Under the pieces are notes generated by a model, which made no database searches, had not been told where the DNA came from, and saw only the letters and a list, made by a program, of their open reading frames with translations. The translations under genes and the position numbers were made by a program. Of a stretch of DNA of 43,008 nucleotides, positions 29,101 to 35,598 are shown one piece after another (positions within the stretch are counted from its first letter, which is position 1; each line of letters begins with the position of its first letter). This DNA comes from an uncultured Bacteroidales bacterium (GTDB taxonomy: Bacteria; Bacteroidota; Bacteroidia; Bacteroidales; Paludibacteraceae): contig CACZUS010000014.1 in assembly GCA_902784425.1 (NCBI GenBank), forward strand, positions 7,699 to 50,706, read 5' to 3'.

Positions 29101-29425
29101 GTCAGGTCAATCACGTCTTCGTCCGGTATTGATGACGGCGATGACAACCATCTTGGGTATGTTGCCTATGGCTTTGGCTACTTCAGACGGTTCTGAGATG
29201 TGGGTGCCAATGGGTGTGGTTGTAATCGGTGGATTGCTAGTCTCTACAATGGTCACTTTGGTGGTTGTCCCAGTCTTGTATGGCGTTATGTCCAGACATG
29301 GCGAACGAGACAAGGAAGAGGAAATCCGTAAACAATATATCTTTATGGATATTAATGCGGACGACGAGGGAGAAACGAAAAGGTCTCTTCCCAAAAATGA
29401 AGAAAATAGGTTTGATAAACGATAA
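26183..29425 (+). CDS. RND efflux transporter, HAE1/AcrB family
   Basis: The protein has 1080 residues. It is a proton-driven inner-membrane pump that passes hydrophobic compounds to the adaptor and TolC. The N-terminus is typical (MSIYKTAINKPVTSILIFVA). The proton-relay Asp pair is present in VGMVVDDAIVVLENIS near residue 400, and the matching lysine segment in MLVGIVVKNGIVLVDYINLM near residue 945. The porter domain segments (SVDGLDELTSVSKDNLSLVA and others) are also normal. About 55 charged residues trail the last membrane helix, ending in NEENRFDKR. Substrate is not readable; multidrug or bile-type export is the usual guess. Confidence 0.96.
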   Translation: MSIYKTAINKPVTSILIFVAVMLMGIFAYIKLPIDQYPEIDPPFVAVMCAYPGANASEVETNITKYLENALNSVDGLDELTSVSKDNLSLVALEFEWGGNLDEVMNDIRSYVDMAKDNLPSGASNPYIIKFNSSSMPIIQFAVQAKESYPGLEKIMNDEVIPQLSRVDGVGNVSMSGEPDRYIYVDIDQKQLDAYSITLETVGNVIANNNLNLSSGNVKMKKEQYALQVRSEYMESSELANLVVTTTPDGKQIYVRDIATVRDTIKDLTLDEKFNGEEAVRLIISKQTGGNTVQICKDIHKELEKIQKTLPADVQFKEIYDSSTEITNAINSLEESVLYAVGFVVLVVLFFLGKWRASVIIGLTIPISLLVAFLYLLFVDSSLNIISLCSLSIAVGMVVDDAIVVLENISTHIERGSSPREAAIYGTNEVWVSVIATTLVIAAVFVPLTMLTGIAGVMFKELGWIVTIVCCTSTAVAISLVPMLCSKLLKAKTVKLDAHGNIIKEKEDTRKLSYKNTVVKFLDKLDAAYANILRWCLSHKLYTLLMVLGFFGLSLVPALTGHIGTDFMAVPDTGRLTVDVELLQGTRVEETAKFARMLEKRFFEIVPETQRISTTCGSNDAAGISALFSSTRNNTIQMRFNAGKKYTRERPITEIAEVLRQEIASYPEVADYKVAVSSGGGMGGQSTVDVEVYGYDFDATSAYAAKVKHLLENDPATRDIARNVDISRDDDRPELKVTVDKEKAARHGLSSAIVASYVRNRVNGMACGYLKEDGDEYDILVRLKEENRSSIDAIEDLTIPTSTGLVKLSEIAIVEEYWGPPEIERKSRQRYLKVEVTPYNTSLGELAVAIESVLPQVEKPHGVTVVLGGSYEDQQESFQDMGLLLLIIVILVYVVMASQFESYAKPFIIMMAVPFAFSGVIWALFITGKSLDMIGALGCIMLVGIVVKNGIVLVDYINLMRDRGFELNEAIALSGQSRLRPVLMTAMTTILGMLPMALATSDGSEMWVPMGVVVIGGLLVSTMVTLVVVPVLYGVMSRHGERDKEEEIRKQYIFMDINADDEGETKRSLPKNEENRFDKR

Positions 29426-29437
29426 AAGGTAATAGAT

Positions 29438-29731
29438 ATGAAATCAGTAATGATTGTATTCAACCAAGCCAATACGGAACGTGTTGAGTATATGTTAGAC
29501 AAATTAGGTATCAATGGATTTACCTTTTTTGAGCAGGTACAAGGTAGAGGCACCAATGGTGGTCAGCCTCATAGAGGTACCCATACATGGCCGGAAATGA
29601 ATTCTGCAGTGATAACTGTTGTGGAGGATGATCAAGTACAGGATCTTATGAAAACGATTCATAAACTAGATCTTCGTAACGAAGAGGTGGGTGTCCGTGC
29701 TTTTGTATGGAACATCGAGCAGACTGTATGA
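29438..29731 (+). CDS. Small PII-like signalling protein in the efflux operon
   Basis: The protein has 97 residues and starts 12 bases after the pump gene. The order of strand (SVMIVFNQ), helix (TERVEYMLDKLGI), a long loop (EQVQGRGTNGGQPHRGTHTW), strand (NSAVITVVEDD), helix (QDLMKTIHKL) and strand (VGVRAFVWN) fits the ferredoxin-like fold of PII proteins, with a glycine-rich T-loop-like segment. The nitrogen-PII signature is not seen, so it is a PII-like rather than a GlnB-type protein. In Proteobacteria, small PII-like proteins (DUF3240) accompany metal-exporting RND pumps, so I infer it tunes the pump. The fold was not tested. Confidence 0.75.
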   Translation: MKSVMIVFNQANTERVEYMLDKLGINGFTFFEQVQGRGTNGGQPHRGTHTWPEMNSAVITVVEDDQVQDLMKTIHKLDLRNEEVGVRAFVWNIEQTV

Positions 29732-29775
29732 AGTTGGTAATATAGCAATGGCTTGTGAAGGCCACTACTTTTTTC

Positions 29776-29818
29776 AGGTTGGGATTGTACTTCGTGTATG
29801 GTCCCAACTTTTGTTTTT
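29776..29818 (+). terminator. Terminator of the efflux operon
   Basis: The stem AGGTTGGGA / TCCCAACTT (29776-29784 and 29802-29810, one G-U pair) is followed by TTGTTTTTG. It ends the TetR-to-PII-like operon just before the converging minus-strand cassette. Confidence 0.75.
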
Positions 29819-29829
29819 GAATGAATGTT

Positions 29830-30063
29830 TTATCGAAATACTGCATTCTCCACCTCGTTTTTCAGAAACGAGGAAACGTATCCGACACTTTGAAAATATA
29901 ATCCGGTAGATGTTTCTTGCAAACGTTCAAACGTCTCAGATGTATAAAGAATATCTAATGCTTCCGATGGAGTATATCCATAGTTCTTCATCAACCAATC
30001 GGCTAACTCCACAGTAAGTTCTTCCTTCATTAGTTCTATTTGTTCCTTCGTCAATCTGGTCAT
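29830..30063 (-). CDS. Small protein of the DUF3990 cassette, third gene
   Basis: The protein has 77 residues, with a helical start (TKEQIELMKEELTVELADWL) and then YGYTPSEALDILYTSETFER and TGLYFQSVGYVSSFLKNEVE. I recall this SEAL(D/E)xLYxSETYExL pattern in small proteins next to DUF3990 genes. It could be the second antitoxin or a partner of the DUF3990 protein. Its ATG overlaps the stop of the middle gene by four bases (ATGA), so the two are translationally coupled. No catalytic motif is visible, and the function is unproven. Confidence 0.8.
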   Translation of the reverse strand: MTRLTKEQIELMKEELTVELADWLMKNYGYTPSEALDILYTSETFERLQETSTGLYFQSVGYVSSFLKNEVENAVFR

Positions 30064-30539
30064 ATCGCTTCTAGTTTTGAAAGTGCACGTTCTGTGCCAA
30101 AGAAATATTGAAAAGTTATTCCTTTCGCATATTTTAATTCTTCAATCATCTTTTGCAGTGTTATCACTCCACCACGATAACGTCTCAGTTGATAGTTGAC
30201 TCCATCATCAGCAATGGGTCCATATACGATATCATAGTTATGAGAAGGTTGTATCATGTTTTCATCTCGATTATTAAGAACAAAATTAGCCCAATCTTCA
30301 CTGTAATCATCAAATATCAACACTCGCAATTCGCCAGATGTTAAAACATTTTCATCAAAAGAAAACTCATTTACGACAACTTCCCCGGTCTTAGTTTGAT
30401 CTACTTTTGTTCGAGCAAGTTCGAATGCCTGCTGCCTATCAGCAGATAGATAAAATCCTTGTCCGAAATCCTTAAATGGTTTCGAAAGGTTTATATCTGG
30501 ATTTGTAACCCTCATATTTGAACCATGATATAGAATCAT
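30060..30539 (-). CDS. DUF3990 family protein, ADP-ribosyltransferase-like
   Basis: The protein has 159 residues. It opens with ILYHGSNMRVTNPDI and then has KDFGQGFYLSADRQQAFELA, the DUF3990 signature. The His in YHGS and the Tyr in GFYLS match the first two residues of the H-Y-type ADP-ribosyltransferase site as I know it for this family. The third residue is uncertain. Such proteins are thought to be toxins or effectors that modify a target with NAD. It is the middle gene of three, overlapping both neighbours by four bases, which suggests a toxin kept in step with its antitoxins. Activity is inferred, not shown. Confidence 0.85.
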   Translation of the reverse strand: MILYHGSNMRVTNPDINLSKPFKDFGQGFYLSADRQQAFELARTKVDQTKTGEVVVNEFSFDENVLTSGELRVLIFDDYSEDWANFVLNNRDENMIQPSHNYDIVYGPIADDGVNYQLRRYRGGVITLQKMIEELKYAKGITFQYFFGTERALSKLEAI

Positions 30540-30766
30540 TGCAACTTTCCCCCATTGTTTTTACAAACTTCAACTAAAGCCTCTACAGAATCTTTAAAAG
30601 AAAAGGTGTGAACCACATTGTAGTGTTTATACAAATAATCCAAACCTTTAAAACGTTTTAAATATGCATACGCTTGTCGCGGCTGAATCTGAAATTTAGC
30701 CGAAAACTCATTGATAAGAGCTACTACATATCCAACTGTATTATGATCTTCTCTTGACATAGTCAT
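30536..30766 (-). CDS. DUF3791 family protein, likely antitoxin
   Basis: The protein has 76 residues. The stretch QPRQAYAYLKRFKGLDYLYK with HYNVVHTFS matches the DUF3791 pattern (x-AYxYLxxxxGLDYLxxxYxxxHT). DUF3791 genes usually lie directly next to DUF3990 genes. It is the first gene of the coupled trio, which is the usual place of an antitoxin. Its own role in neutralisation or autoregulation is inferred. A Bacteroides-type promoter lies 34 bases upstream. Confidence 0.85.
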   Translation of the reverse strand: MTMSREDHNTVGYVVALINEFSAKFQIQPRQAYAYLKRFKGLDYLYKHYNVVHTFSFKDSVEALVEVCKNNGGKLQ

Positions 30767-30799
30767 CTATAGAACTCAACTATAATTAAAACTCAAATT

Positions 30800-30830
30800 C
30801 AAAAATAACAATTTAATTCAGTCTGACAAA
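30800..30830 (-). promoter_or_regulatory. Promoter of the DUF3791-DUF3990 cassette
   Basis: On the minus strand TTTG (30827-30830) is followed after 19 bases by TATTTTTG (30800-30807), matching the Bacteroides -33/-7 consensus. Transcription should start near 30794, giving a leader of about 28 bases. Confidence 0.65.
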
Positions 30831-30881
30831 ATCATACATGTTATAAATATGTGATTTTCTGTTTGTACAAAATCAAAAATT

Positions 30882-30909
30882 CCACGAAATGAATTTATAG
30901 AACCCACCT
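30882..30909. repeat. Dispersed TATAGA-CCCACC repeat, copy 2
   Basis: GAAATGAATTTATAGAACCC followed by ACCT. It is almost identical to the copy at 34116, which shares GAAATGAATTTATAGAACCC and then AC. Confidence 0.7.
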
Positions 30910-31043
30910 AAATTTTTTATCGAAACATAAAGATAAAATTGTAGCTTTGCAGATATTTAAATCATGGGTTGATGAAATTTTCGGTGATTTTGAATTGTTT
31001 TGGTATGTTGTTGATTGTCAAACGGACCTGCCACAATGAAAAT

Positions 31044-31068
31044 GGACGCGGCACGCCACGCCCCTACA
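31044..31068. repeat. Dispersed GC-rich palindromic repeat, copy 3
   Basis: GGACGCGGCACGCCACGCCC followed by CTACA. The core GACGCGGCACGCCACG is the same as at 3543-3558, and both are followed by a CTACA end. Confidence 0.7.
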
Positions 31069-31078
31069 GATTCAAAAC

Positions 31079-31103
31079 GCCACGAATTTTATAGACCCAC
31101 CTT
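31079..31103. repeat. Dispersed TATAGA-CCCACC repeat, copy 3
   Basis: CCACGAATTTTATAGACCCA followed by CCTTA, ending 12 bases before the CotH start codon. It shares the CCACGAA start and ATAGA-CCCACCT end with copy 2. Confidence 0.65.
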
Positions 31104-31115
31104 ATCTTGGACAAC

Positions 31116-34106
31116 ATGAAGAAGATTGTACTATTTCAACTATTGCTGTGTGTGCTGTGCGTTTCAAATTCAAAGGCTGAAATTCACATCACGGAAATCA
31201 TGACAAGCAATGTCGCTACGATTGTCAGTGATAAATACAACTACGACGGTTATGTCGAATTCTACAACGACGGGGAGACTATTGATTTGAAGGGCTGGAC
31301 TGTGACCAATATAAAAGAGGGTAAAACGGATTGGAGCGTGGTGCTGGACTCTTCCCATGTCTTGCCCAACGGCTACTCCTTATTGTTCTTTGGAAAAGAG
31401 GAATCGAGCAGTAACACGGCAATGCGTGTTCAACATAATTATGCTGGTAGCGTTCCCAAAAAACTATCTACGGAGGAGGGCATGATCTTATTCTCAAAAG
31501 GGGATAATAGTGTCGTGCTATCTTACCCTAAGCAATATCCGCATATCGCCTATTGCGAGGATGGATTTATGATTCCCTCACCGGGTGTTGCTAATGATGG
31601 ATTGACAACCGACATTGTTAATCGTGTGCCCTCTCCCTCATTCAAAGCCAACCAACCAGGGCTATATGAGAGTGCCTTGACCGTCGAACTGGATTGTGAA
31701 GTGGATGATGCACAAATCTATTATACCTTGAATGGCGATGTGCCTACTCCTGCGAACGGTACAAGATATGAGGGTGCTATCTCGATTGAGCAGACTACCG
31801 TTGTACGTGCAAGAGCATACAGGGAAGGTATGCTGTTCAGTGAGATTCTTACGGGTAGTTTCATTCTCCCTGATAAGTTTTATGAGGCTTGCAAGGGTGT
31901 GGGCACTCGTCTCCCAGTTGTTTCTCTCTCTGGCAATAACGAGGATATCTTTGGCGATAGCCTTGGTCTGTATGTGGAGGGAACCAATGGAATCGTAGCT
32001 GGATGCTATGATTTCCCTGCCAACTACAATCGCGAATGGATGCGCTCGGTTAATTTCGAATATATCCTAGATGGGAATGTGGTGGATAACCAGGAGGTTG
32101 AAATTGGCGTCTATGGTGGTTGTACAAGAATACATGTGGCAAAAAGTTTGAAAATCAAGGCGAATAAACGTTCGGGAAAGGCCAAGATGCAGTATGATAA
32201 TTTCTTCCCTGCACGTGATTACAAGAAATACAAGAGTCTTGCCTTGCGTAACGGTGGTAATGGCTACTCATACGTTCAGCCTCGTTGGCGAGATATGTTC
32301 ATCCAAAGTCTTGGCGATAGGATGAACCTCGACAGACAGATGGCACAGCCGGTGGCCTTCTATCTGAATGGCATTTTCTATGGCATGATGATTCTTACGG
32401 AACGAACCAACGAGGATTACGTCTATCATAACTACGGACTTGACGAGGATGAGATCGATTTCTTGGGTGTGGGCTATTCCTGCGAGGCAGGCACGAAAGA
32501 GGCCTACAATGTGATGATTGACTATGTCAGCAAAAGTTATTCAAACGATGATTTTTATGATCGGTTGGCAACGATGATGGATATTGATGAGTACATCGAT
32601 TATCAGATTTTGGAACAATACGTTGGTAATACCGATTGGGTCTCTAACAACATCAAACTATGGCGGAAGCATGATGGTGGCAAGTTCCGTTGGATTCTGT
32701 ATGATACTGACTTCGGACTCTCCAAAGCAACCTCGGTGGATAAGGACATGATTAAGTTTGCCACAGAAGAGAAGGGGGTTGAGGCGATGTGGGTGTTGCT
32801 CAGGTCATGTCTCAGAAATGAAGACTTCCGTTGGCAGTTTCTGGATCAATATTTGGATAGAATCGAAACGGAGTTTACGGATGAACGAATCGACACGAAG
32901 CTGGACTCTATCTGGGACTTGACGAGACTTGATATGTGTGCGACGATTAAGAACTCGGCCTTCTTGGATGCTCCAGGCAATCCGGCCGCCTTTGACGAGA
33001 CGGTTGAGCAGATGCGTACCTTTGCCAAGGAACGAAAAACGTACGTTATTGACCAGTTGAAGGAAAGGTTCGGCTTGGAAGACGATACAGTTATTGTAAA
33101 GATAAGACCTGTGTTCCCGAATGATGAGGCACCGGATTTTTCCTTCCTTCTGAATAAGAGAAAGTTCAACTCTTTGAAATACAATACTTGGAGATATTCA
33201 GGGGAGCGCATTAAGGTGGAACCGATCGTTCCTGCAGGATATAAGATACATCGATGGGCTGTCAACGATACGGTAGTTCGGACCGACAATAATAACAAGT
33301 ACCTCGGTAGCACGCTCACCACCTACGCAAAGGAGAAGGAACTGAAGGTGTCGATCTATTTTGAATACGATCCAGATTATATACTTCCGACGGACCTTCA
33401 TTTGAACGAGGTGTGTGCCTCTAATACAATAATTGCCGATGAAAAGGAGGATTTTCCTGATTGGATTGAGATATACAATGGAGGTGATACGGATGTCGAT
33501 TTGGCGGGAATGGTTGTCGAGAACGTTACAAAGGCAGTGAAGTGTACCATACCAAAAGGATTTGATGAGACGGTGGTACCTGCCCATGGCTACACCCTCC
33601 TTTGGGCAGACAAGGAGCCAGAGAAGGGACCATTGCATCTGAATTTCAAACTAGGGGTAACCGCATCAGAGGCCATCACATTGACAGTCCCTTACAGAGA
33701 CAGTGTGATTCTTTTAAGTTCGATAGCCTACGAGACCCATGCTACGGATGATTCATACGGACGAGTGTCTGATGGTGTTTCCGAGTTTACTATCTTTAAA
33801 AAGTGTGTTGATTCAGAAGGAAAAGAGTATCTCACATCCACTCCACTAGCGTCGAATGGTAGCATTCTGTGCGAGTCTGTTGCTGTAGAGACTCCTTTGT
33901 CAGAGTCGGGTATTCAGTTATATGTATCTAATGGAGCGATTGTCTTGCAGCAGGTAGTGAAAGGAAGTGAGGTAGAGGTCTATTCCATGATAGGCACTTT
34001 AGTAGCCAAGCAGACGGCAGTTTCAGAGAGTGTGGTCATCCCGCTTCCTGTTTCAGGGGTTTATATTGTCAGAGTTGGAGAGAAGTGTTGGAAGGTTATT
34101 GTTTGA
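31116..34106 (+). CDS. Secreted CotH-kinase protein with lamin-tail domains
   Basis: The protein has 996 residues from the ATG at 31116 (an upstream TTG is rejected); the signal peptide ends in SNSKAE. Residues 22-130 are a lamin-tail domain (EFYNDGETIDLKGWTVTN). Residues 170-250 are a chitobiase C-terminal-like module (IYYTLNGDVPTPANGTRYEG). Residues 265-640 are a CotH kinase domain, with KSLKIKANKRSG, YLNGIFYGMMILTERTNEDY and the acidic motif WILYDTDFGL. A second lamin-tail domain follows near 765 (EDFPDWIEIYNGGDTDVDL). The end (VEVYSMIGTLVAKQTA, GVYIVRVGEKCWKVIV) is a type IX sorting-like domain. CotH proteins phosphorylate proteins elsewhere; here the target is unknown. It stands alone. 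Confidence 0.92.
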   Translation: MKKIVLFQLLLCVLCVSNSKAEIHITEIMTSNVATIVSDKYNYDGYVEFYNDGETIDLKGWTVTNIKEGKTDWSVVLDSSHVLPNGYSLLFFGKEESSSNTAMRVQHNYAGSVPKKLSTEEGMILFSKGDNSVVLSYPKQYPHIAYCEDGFMIPSPGVANDGLTTDIVNRVPSPSFKANQPGLYESALTVELDCEVDDAQIYYTLNGDVPTPANGTRYEGAISIEQTTVVRARAYREGMLFSEILTGSFILPDKFYEACKGVGTRLPVVSLSGNNEDIFGDSLGLYVEGTNGIVAGCYDFPANYNREWMRSVNFEYILDGNVVDNQEVEIGVYGGCTRIHVAKSLKIKANKRSGKAKMQYDNFFPARDYKKYKSLALRNGGNGYSYVQPRWRDMFIQSLGDRMNLDRQMAQPVAFYLNGIFYGMMILTERTNEDYVYHNYGLDEDEIDFLGVGYSCEAGTKEAYNVMIDYVSKSYSNDDFYDRLATMMDIDEYIDYQILEQYVGNTDWVSNNIKLWRKHDGGKFRWILYDTDFGLSKATSVDKDMIKFATEEKGVEAMWVLLRSCLRNEDFRWQFLDQYLDRIETEFTDERIDTKLDSIWDLTRLDMCATIKNSAFLDAPGNPAAFDETVEQMRTFAKERKTYVIDQLKERFGLEDDTVIVKIRPVFPNDEAPDFSFLLNKRKFNSLKYNTWRYSGERIKVEPIVPAGYKIHRWAVNDTVVRTDNNNKYLGSTLTTYAKEKELKVSIYFEYDPDYILPTDLHLNEVCASNTIIADEKEDFPDWIEIYNGGDTDVDLAGMVVENVTKAVKCTIPKGFDETVVPAHGYTLLWADKEPEKGPLHLNFKLGVTASEAITLTVPYRDSVILLSSIAYETHATDDSYGRVSDGVSEFTIFKKCVDSEGKEYLTSTPLASNGSILCESVAVETPLSESGIQLYVSNGAIVLQQVVKGSEVEVYSMIGTLVAKQTAVSESVVIPLPVSGVYIVRVGEKCWKVIV

Positions 34107-34110
34107 GATC

Positions 34111-34139
34111 CCTTGAAATGAATTTATAGAACCCACTTA
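34111..34139. repeat. Dispersed TATAGA-CCCACC repeat, copy 4
   Basis: GAAATGAATTTATAGAACCC followed by ACTTA begins at 34115, just after the CotH stop. With copy 3 it brackets the CotH gene almost exactly. Confidence 0.7.
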
Positions 34140-34185
34140 TAGGGCATCAAGGAAAGTTCCCCAATCTTTCTTGCTAAGGGTTATT

Positions 34186-34270
34186 TCTAAAGTTTGGAGT
34201 GGTGAAAATCTAAAGTTTGACATGGTGAAAATCTAAAGTTTAGGGTGGTAAAAATCTAAAGTTTTGAATG
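34186..34270 (+). repeat. 23-base-period tandem repeat, about 3.7 copies
   Basis: TCTAAAGTTT begins at 34186, 34209, 34232 and 34255, exactly 23 bases apart. The first three units also share a GTGGTGAAAA-like end; the fourth is cut short. The period is close to two helical turns, as in iterons or protein-binding arrays. It lies between the CotH gene and the island promoter. Confidence 0.85.
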
Positions 34271-34381
34271 TATGTTGTTGTTTTATAGATATTTATAATT
34301 TATTTCATGTATTCTAATGTATACTTTGTCCATCTTGAATATTATTAGAATCTACTTTTAACTAAATAAAAGATAAATAAA

Positions 34382-34418
34382 TTACGAAAATAGAGTTCGT
34401 AACACCATTCTACATTTG
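34382..34418 (+). promoter_or_regulatory. Promoter and operator of the HAD-PRTase-DprA operon
   Basis: A perfect inverted repeat TTACGAA-N7-TTCGTAA (34382-34402) is followed after 8 bases by the -7 box TACATTTG (34411-34418). The TTG element usual at -33 is missing; the inverted repeat takes its place. A protein bound there would control polymerase access. The same arrangement stands before the AAA gene at 36547. Confidence 0.75.
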
Positions 34419-34437
34419 CATCGTAATTAAAAATACG

Positions 34438-34974
34438 ATGAAAATGAATTACATTTTTGATTTAGATAACACGCTTATTTATACTGATTTCGCAAATAAC
34501 ATTGCATACAGAGAGGCAGTTAAAAATGTCATCGGTGCAGACTTGGAAATTTGTCGTACTCGAATAACACGAGATAATATTGCAAGGCAGTTTCCTAATT
34601 TGTCTGCAGATGATATGTCAAAAGTAATTCAAGAAAAGGAGCATCAATATGAGATTCATATTAACAAAACAATACTTAACACAGCACTTGTTGATGCACT
34701 CAAATATATGAAAGATAATAATATGTCTCCCATGTTGCTGACTTACAGTTCAAAACATCGTGCAGAGCAATTGTTAAGGTATCATGGAATTAGTAATTTG
34801 TTTTCTGCAAAATATTACAAAGAGGATTATGAAGGAAAGAGTAAATATAAGTATGCTACATCCACTCTTGGTCTTAAAGGTAGTGACATTATCCTTTTTG
34901 AAAATGAACAAGAGGGAATGAAAGAGGCTGTATGTGATGGAATCATCCAGAAAAACATTATCAGATTCGTATAA
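34438..34974 (+). CDS. HAD-superfamily hydrolase-like protein
   Basis: The protein has 178 residues. HAD motif I is YIFDLDNTLIY (Asp8, Asp10), motif II LTYSSKHRAE (Thr102), and a lysine lies in EGKSKYKY (motif III). Motif IV is unusual: ILFENEQEGM where most HADs have Asp, so the metal site may be altered or use Glu155. A helical cap lies between motif I and II. It is probably a phosphatase acting on a small phosphorylated molecule, perhaps a nucleotide or the phosphoribosyl product of its neighbour (inference). It is the first gene of the operon; the next begins 17 bases later. Confidence 0.88.
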   Translation: MKMNYIFDLDNTLIYTDFANNIAYREAVKNVIGADLEICRTRITRDNIARQFPNLSADDMSKVIQEKEHQYEIHINKTILNTALVDALKYMKDNNMSPMLLTYSSKHRAEQLLRYHGISNLFSAKYYKEDYEGKSKYKYATSTLGLKGSDIILFENEQEGMKEAVCDGIIQKNIIRFV

Positions 34975-34991
34975 TTATTAAAATTTTGGGA

Positions 34992-35597
34992 ATGAGAAAT
35001 TTTACAATAGATTCTAATTGTTTTCTTGATCAAAACATTGTTGCATATCACAATTGTGATTATATTCGTTATCAAGCACCAGGAAATCCTGACTTCATTA
35101 ATGGACTTAAGAACCAGTACAATAGTTACTCAGTATCAAAATTGAATTGCGATGCTGCACAACTCATGTCAGTATTAAGAAACGATTTACCTGAAATATA
35201 TCAAAAACACGGACATCTTAACGTCTGTGTAGTTCCCAGAGCAAAAGCATTATGTACATATAATGTCAATCAATTGCTTTTCCGCGAAACTATCCGTAGC
35301 TTTGTGAATGCTAATAGTGGCATGTTTTCCGATGGTGTGGACTACATTATAAGACACACCAATACAAAGACAACTCACCTTTGGCGGTATGACAATGACG
35401 GAAGCATGCCATATAAGGGCATTACAATTAACACATGCACAATCTCGCCAGATGTCAGAGGGAAAAAAATCCTCTTAATAGATGATATATACACAAAAAG
35501 TATCAATATTGATGAGGATGCTATTCAAAGTCTCTATGATAATGGTGCGAACGAGGTGATATTTTACGCTGTGGCAAAAACCATTAAAAAATTTTGA
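34992..35597 (+). CDS. Phosphoribosyltransferase-like protein
   Basis: The protein has 201 residues from ATG 34992; a TTG two codons upstream is less likely. The PRPP-binding loop of type I phosphoribosyltransferases is KKILLIDDIYTKSINIDED (near residue 160), where the usual last part (TG-T) is replaced by KSIN. Strand LNVCVVPRAK near 75 may be the other part of the site. It resembles ComFC-type proteins in form. Such enzymes make or break nucleotide-phosphoribose links; here the substrate is unknown. Only one base separates its stop from the dprA-like start, so they are surely co-expressed and probably act together. Confidence 0.82.
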   Translation: MRNFTIDSNCFLDQNIVAYHNCDYIRYQAPGNPDFINGLKNQYNSYSVSKLNCDAAQLMSVLRNDLPEIYQKHGHLNVCVVPRAKALCTYNVNQLLFRETIRSFVNANSGMFSDGVDYIIRHTNTKTTHLWRYDNDGSMPYKGITINTCTISPDVRGKKILLIDDIYTKSINIDEDAIQSLYDNGANEVIFYAVAKTIKKF

Positions 35598-35598
35598 T

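Larger units (their letters stand above)
30767..31115. other. Intergenic region between the DUF3990 cassette and the CotH gene
   Basis: This 349-base divergent gap holds the minus-strand cassette promoter, two copies of the ATAGA-CCCACC repeat (30891 and 31084) about 190 bases apart, and one GC-rich palindromic repeat (31044-31068) between them. A plus-strand -7 box TAGCTTTG at 30942-30949 may serve the CotH gene. A short frame at 30972-31094 starts like a signal peptide (MKFSVILNCFGMLLIV), then runs into the palindromic repeat and stops. Confidence 0.7.
34107..34437. other. Intergenic region at the left edge of the defence island
   Basis: This 331-base gap holds copy 4 of the ATAGA-CCCAC repeat, a 23-base-period tandem repeat, a long AT-rich stretch and the promoter of the first island operon. 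No gene or RNA is apparent. Confidence 0.75.

Noticed and set aside
34186-34270. Short CRISPR array
   Set aside because: The units are contiguous with a 23-base period and no spacers, and no cas gene is near.
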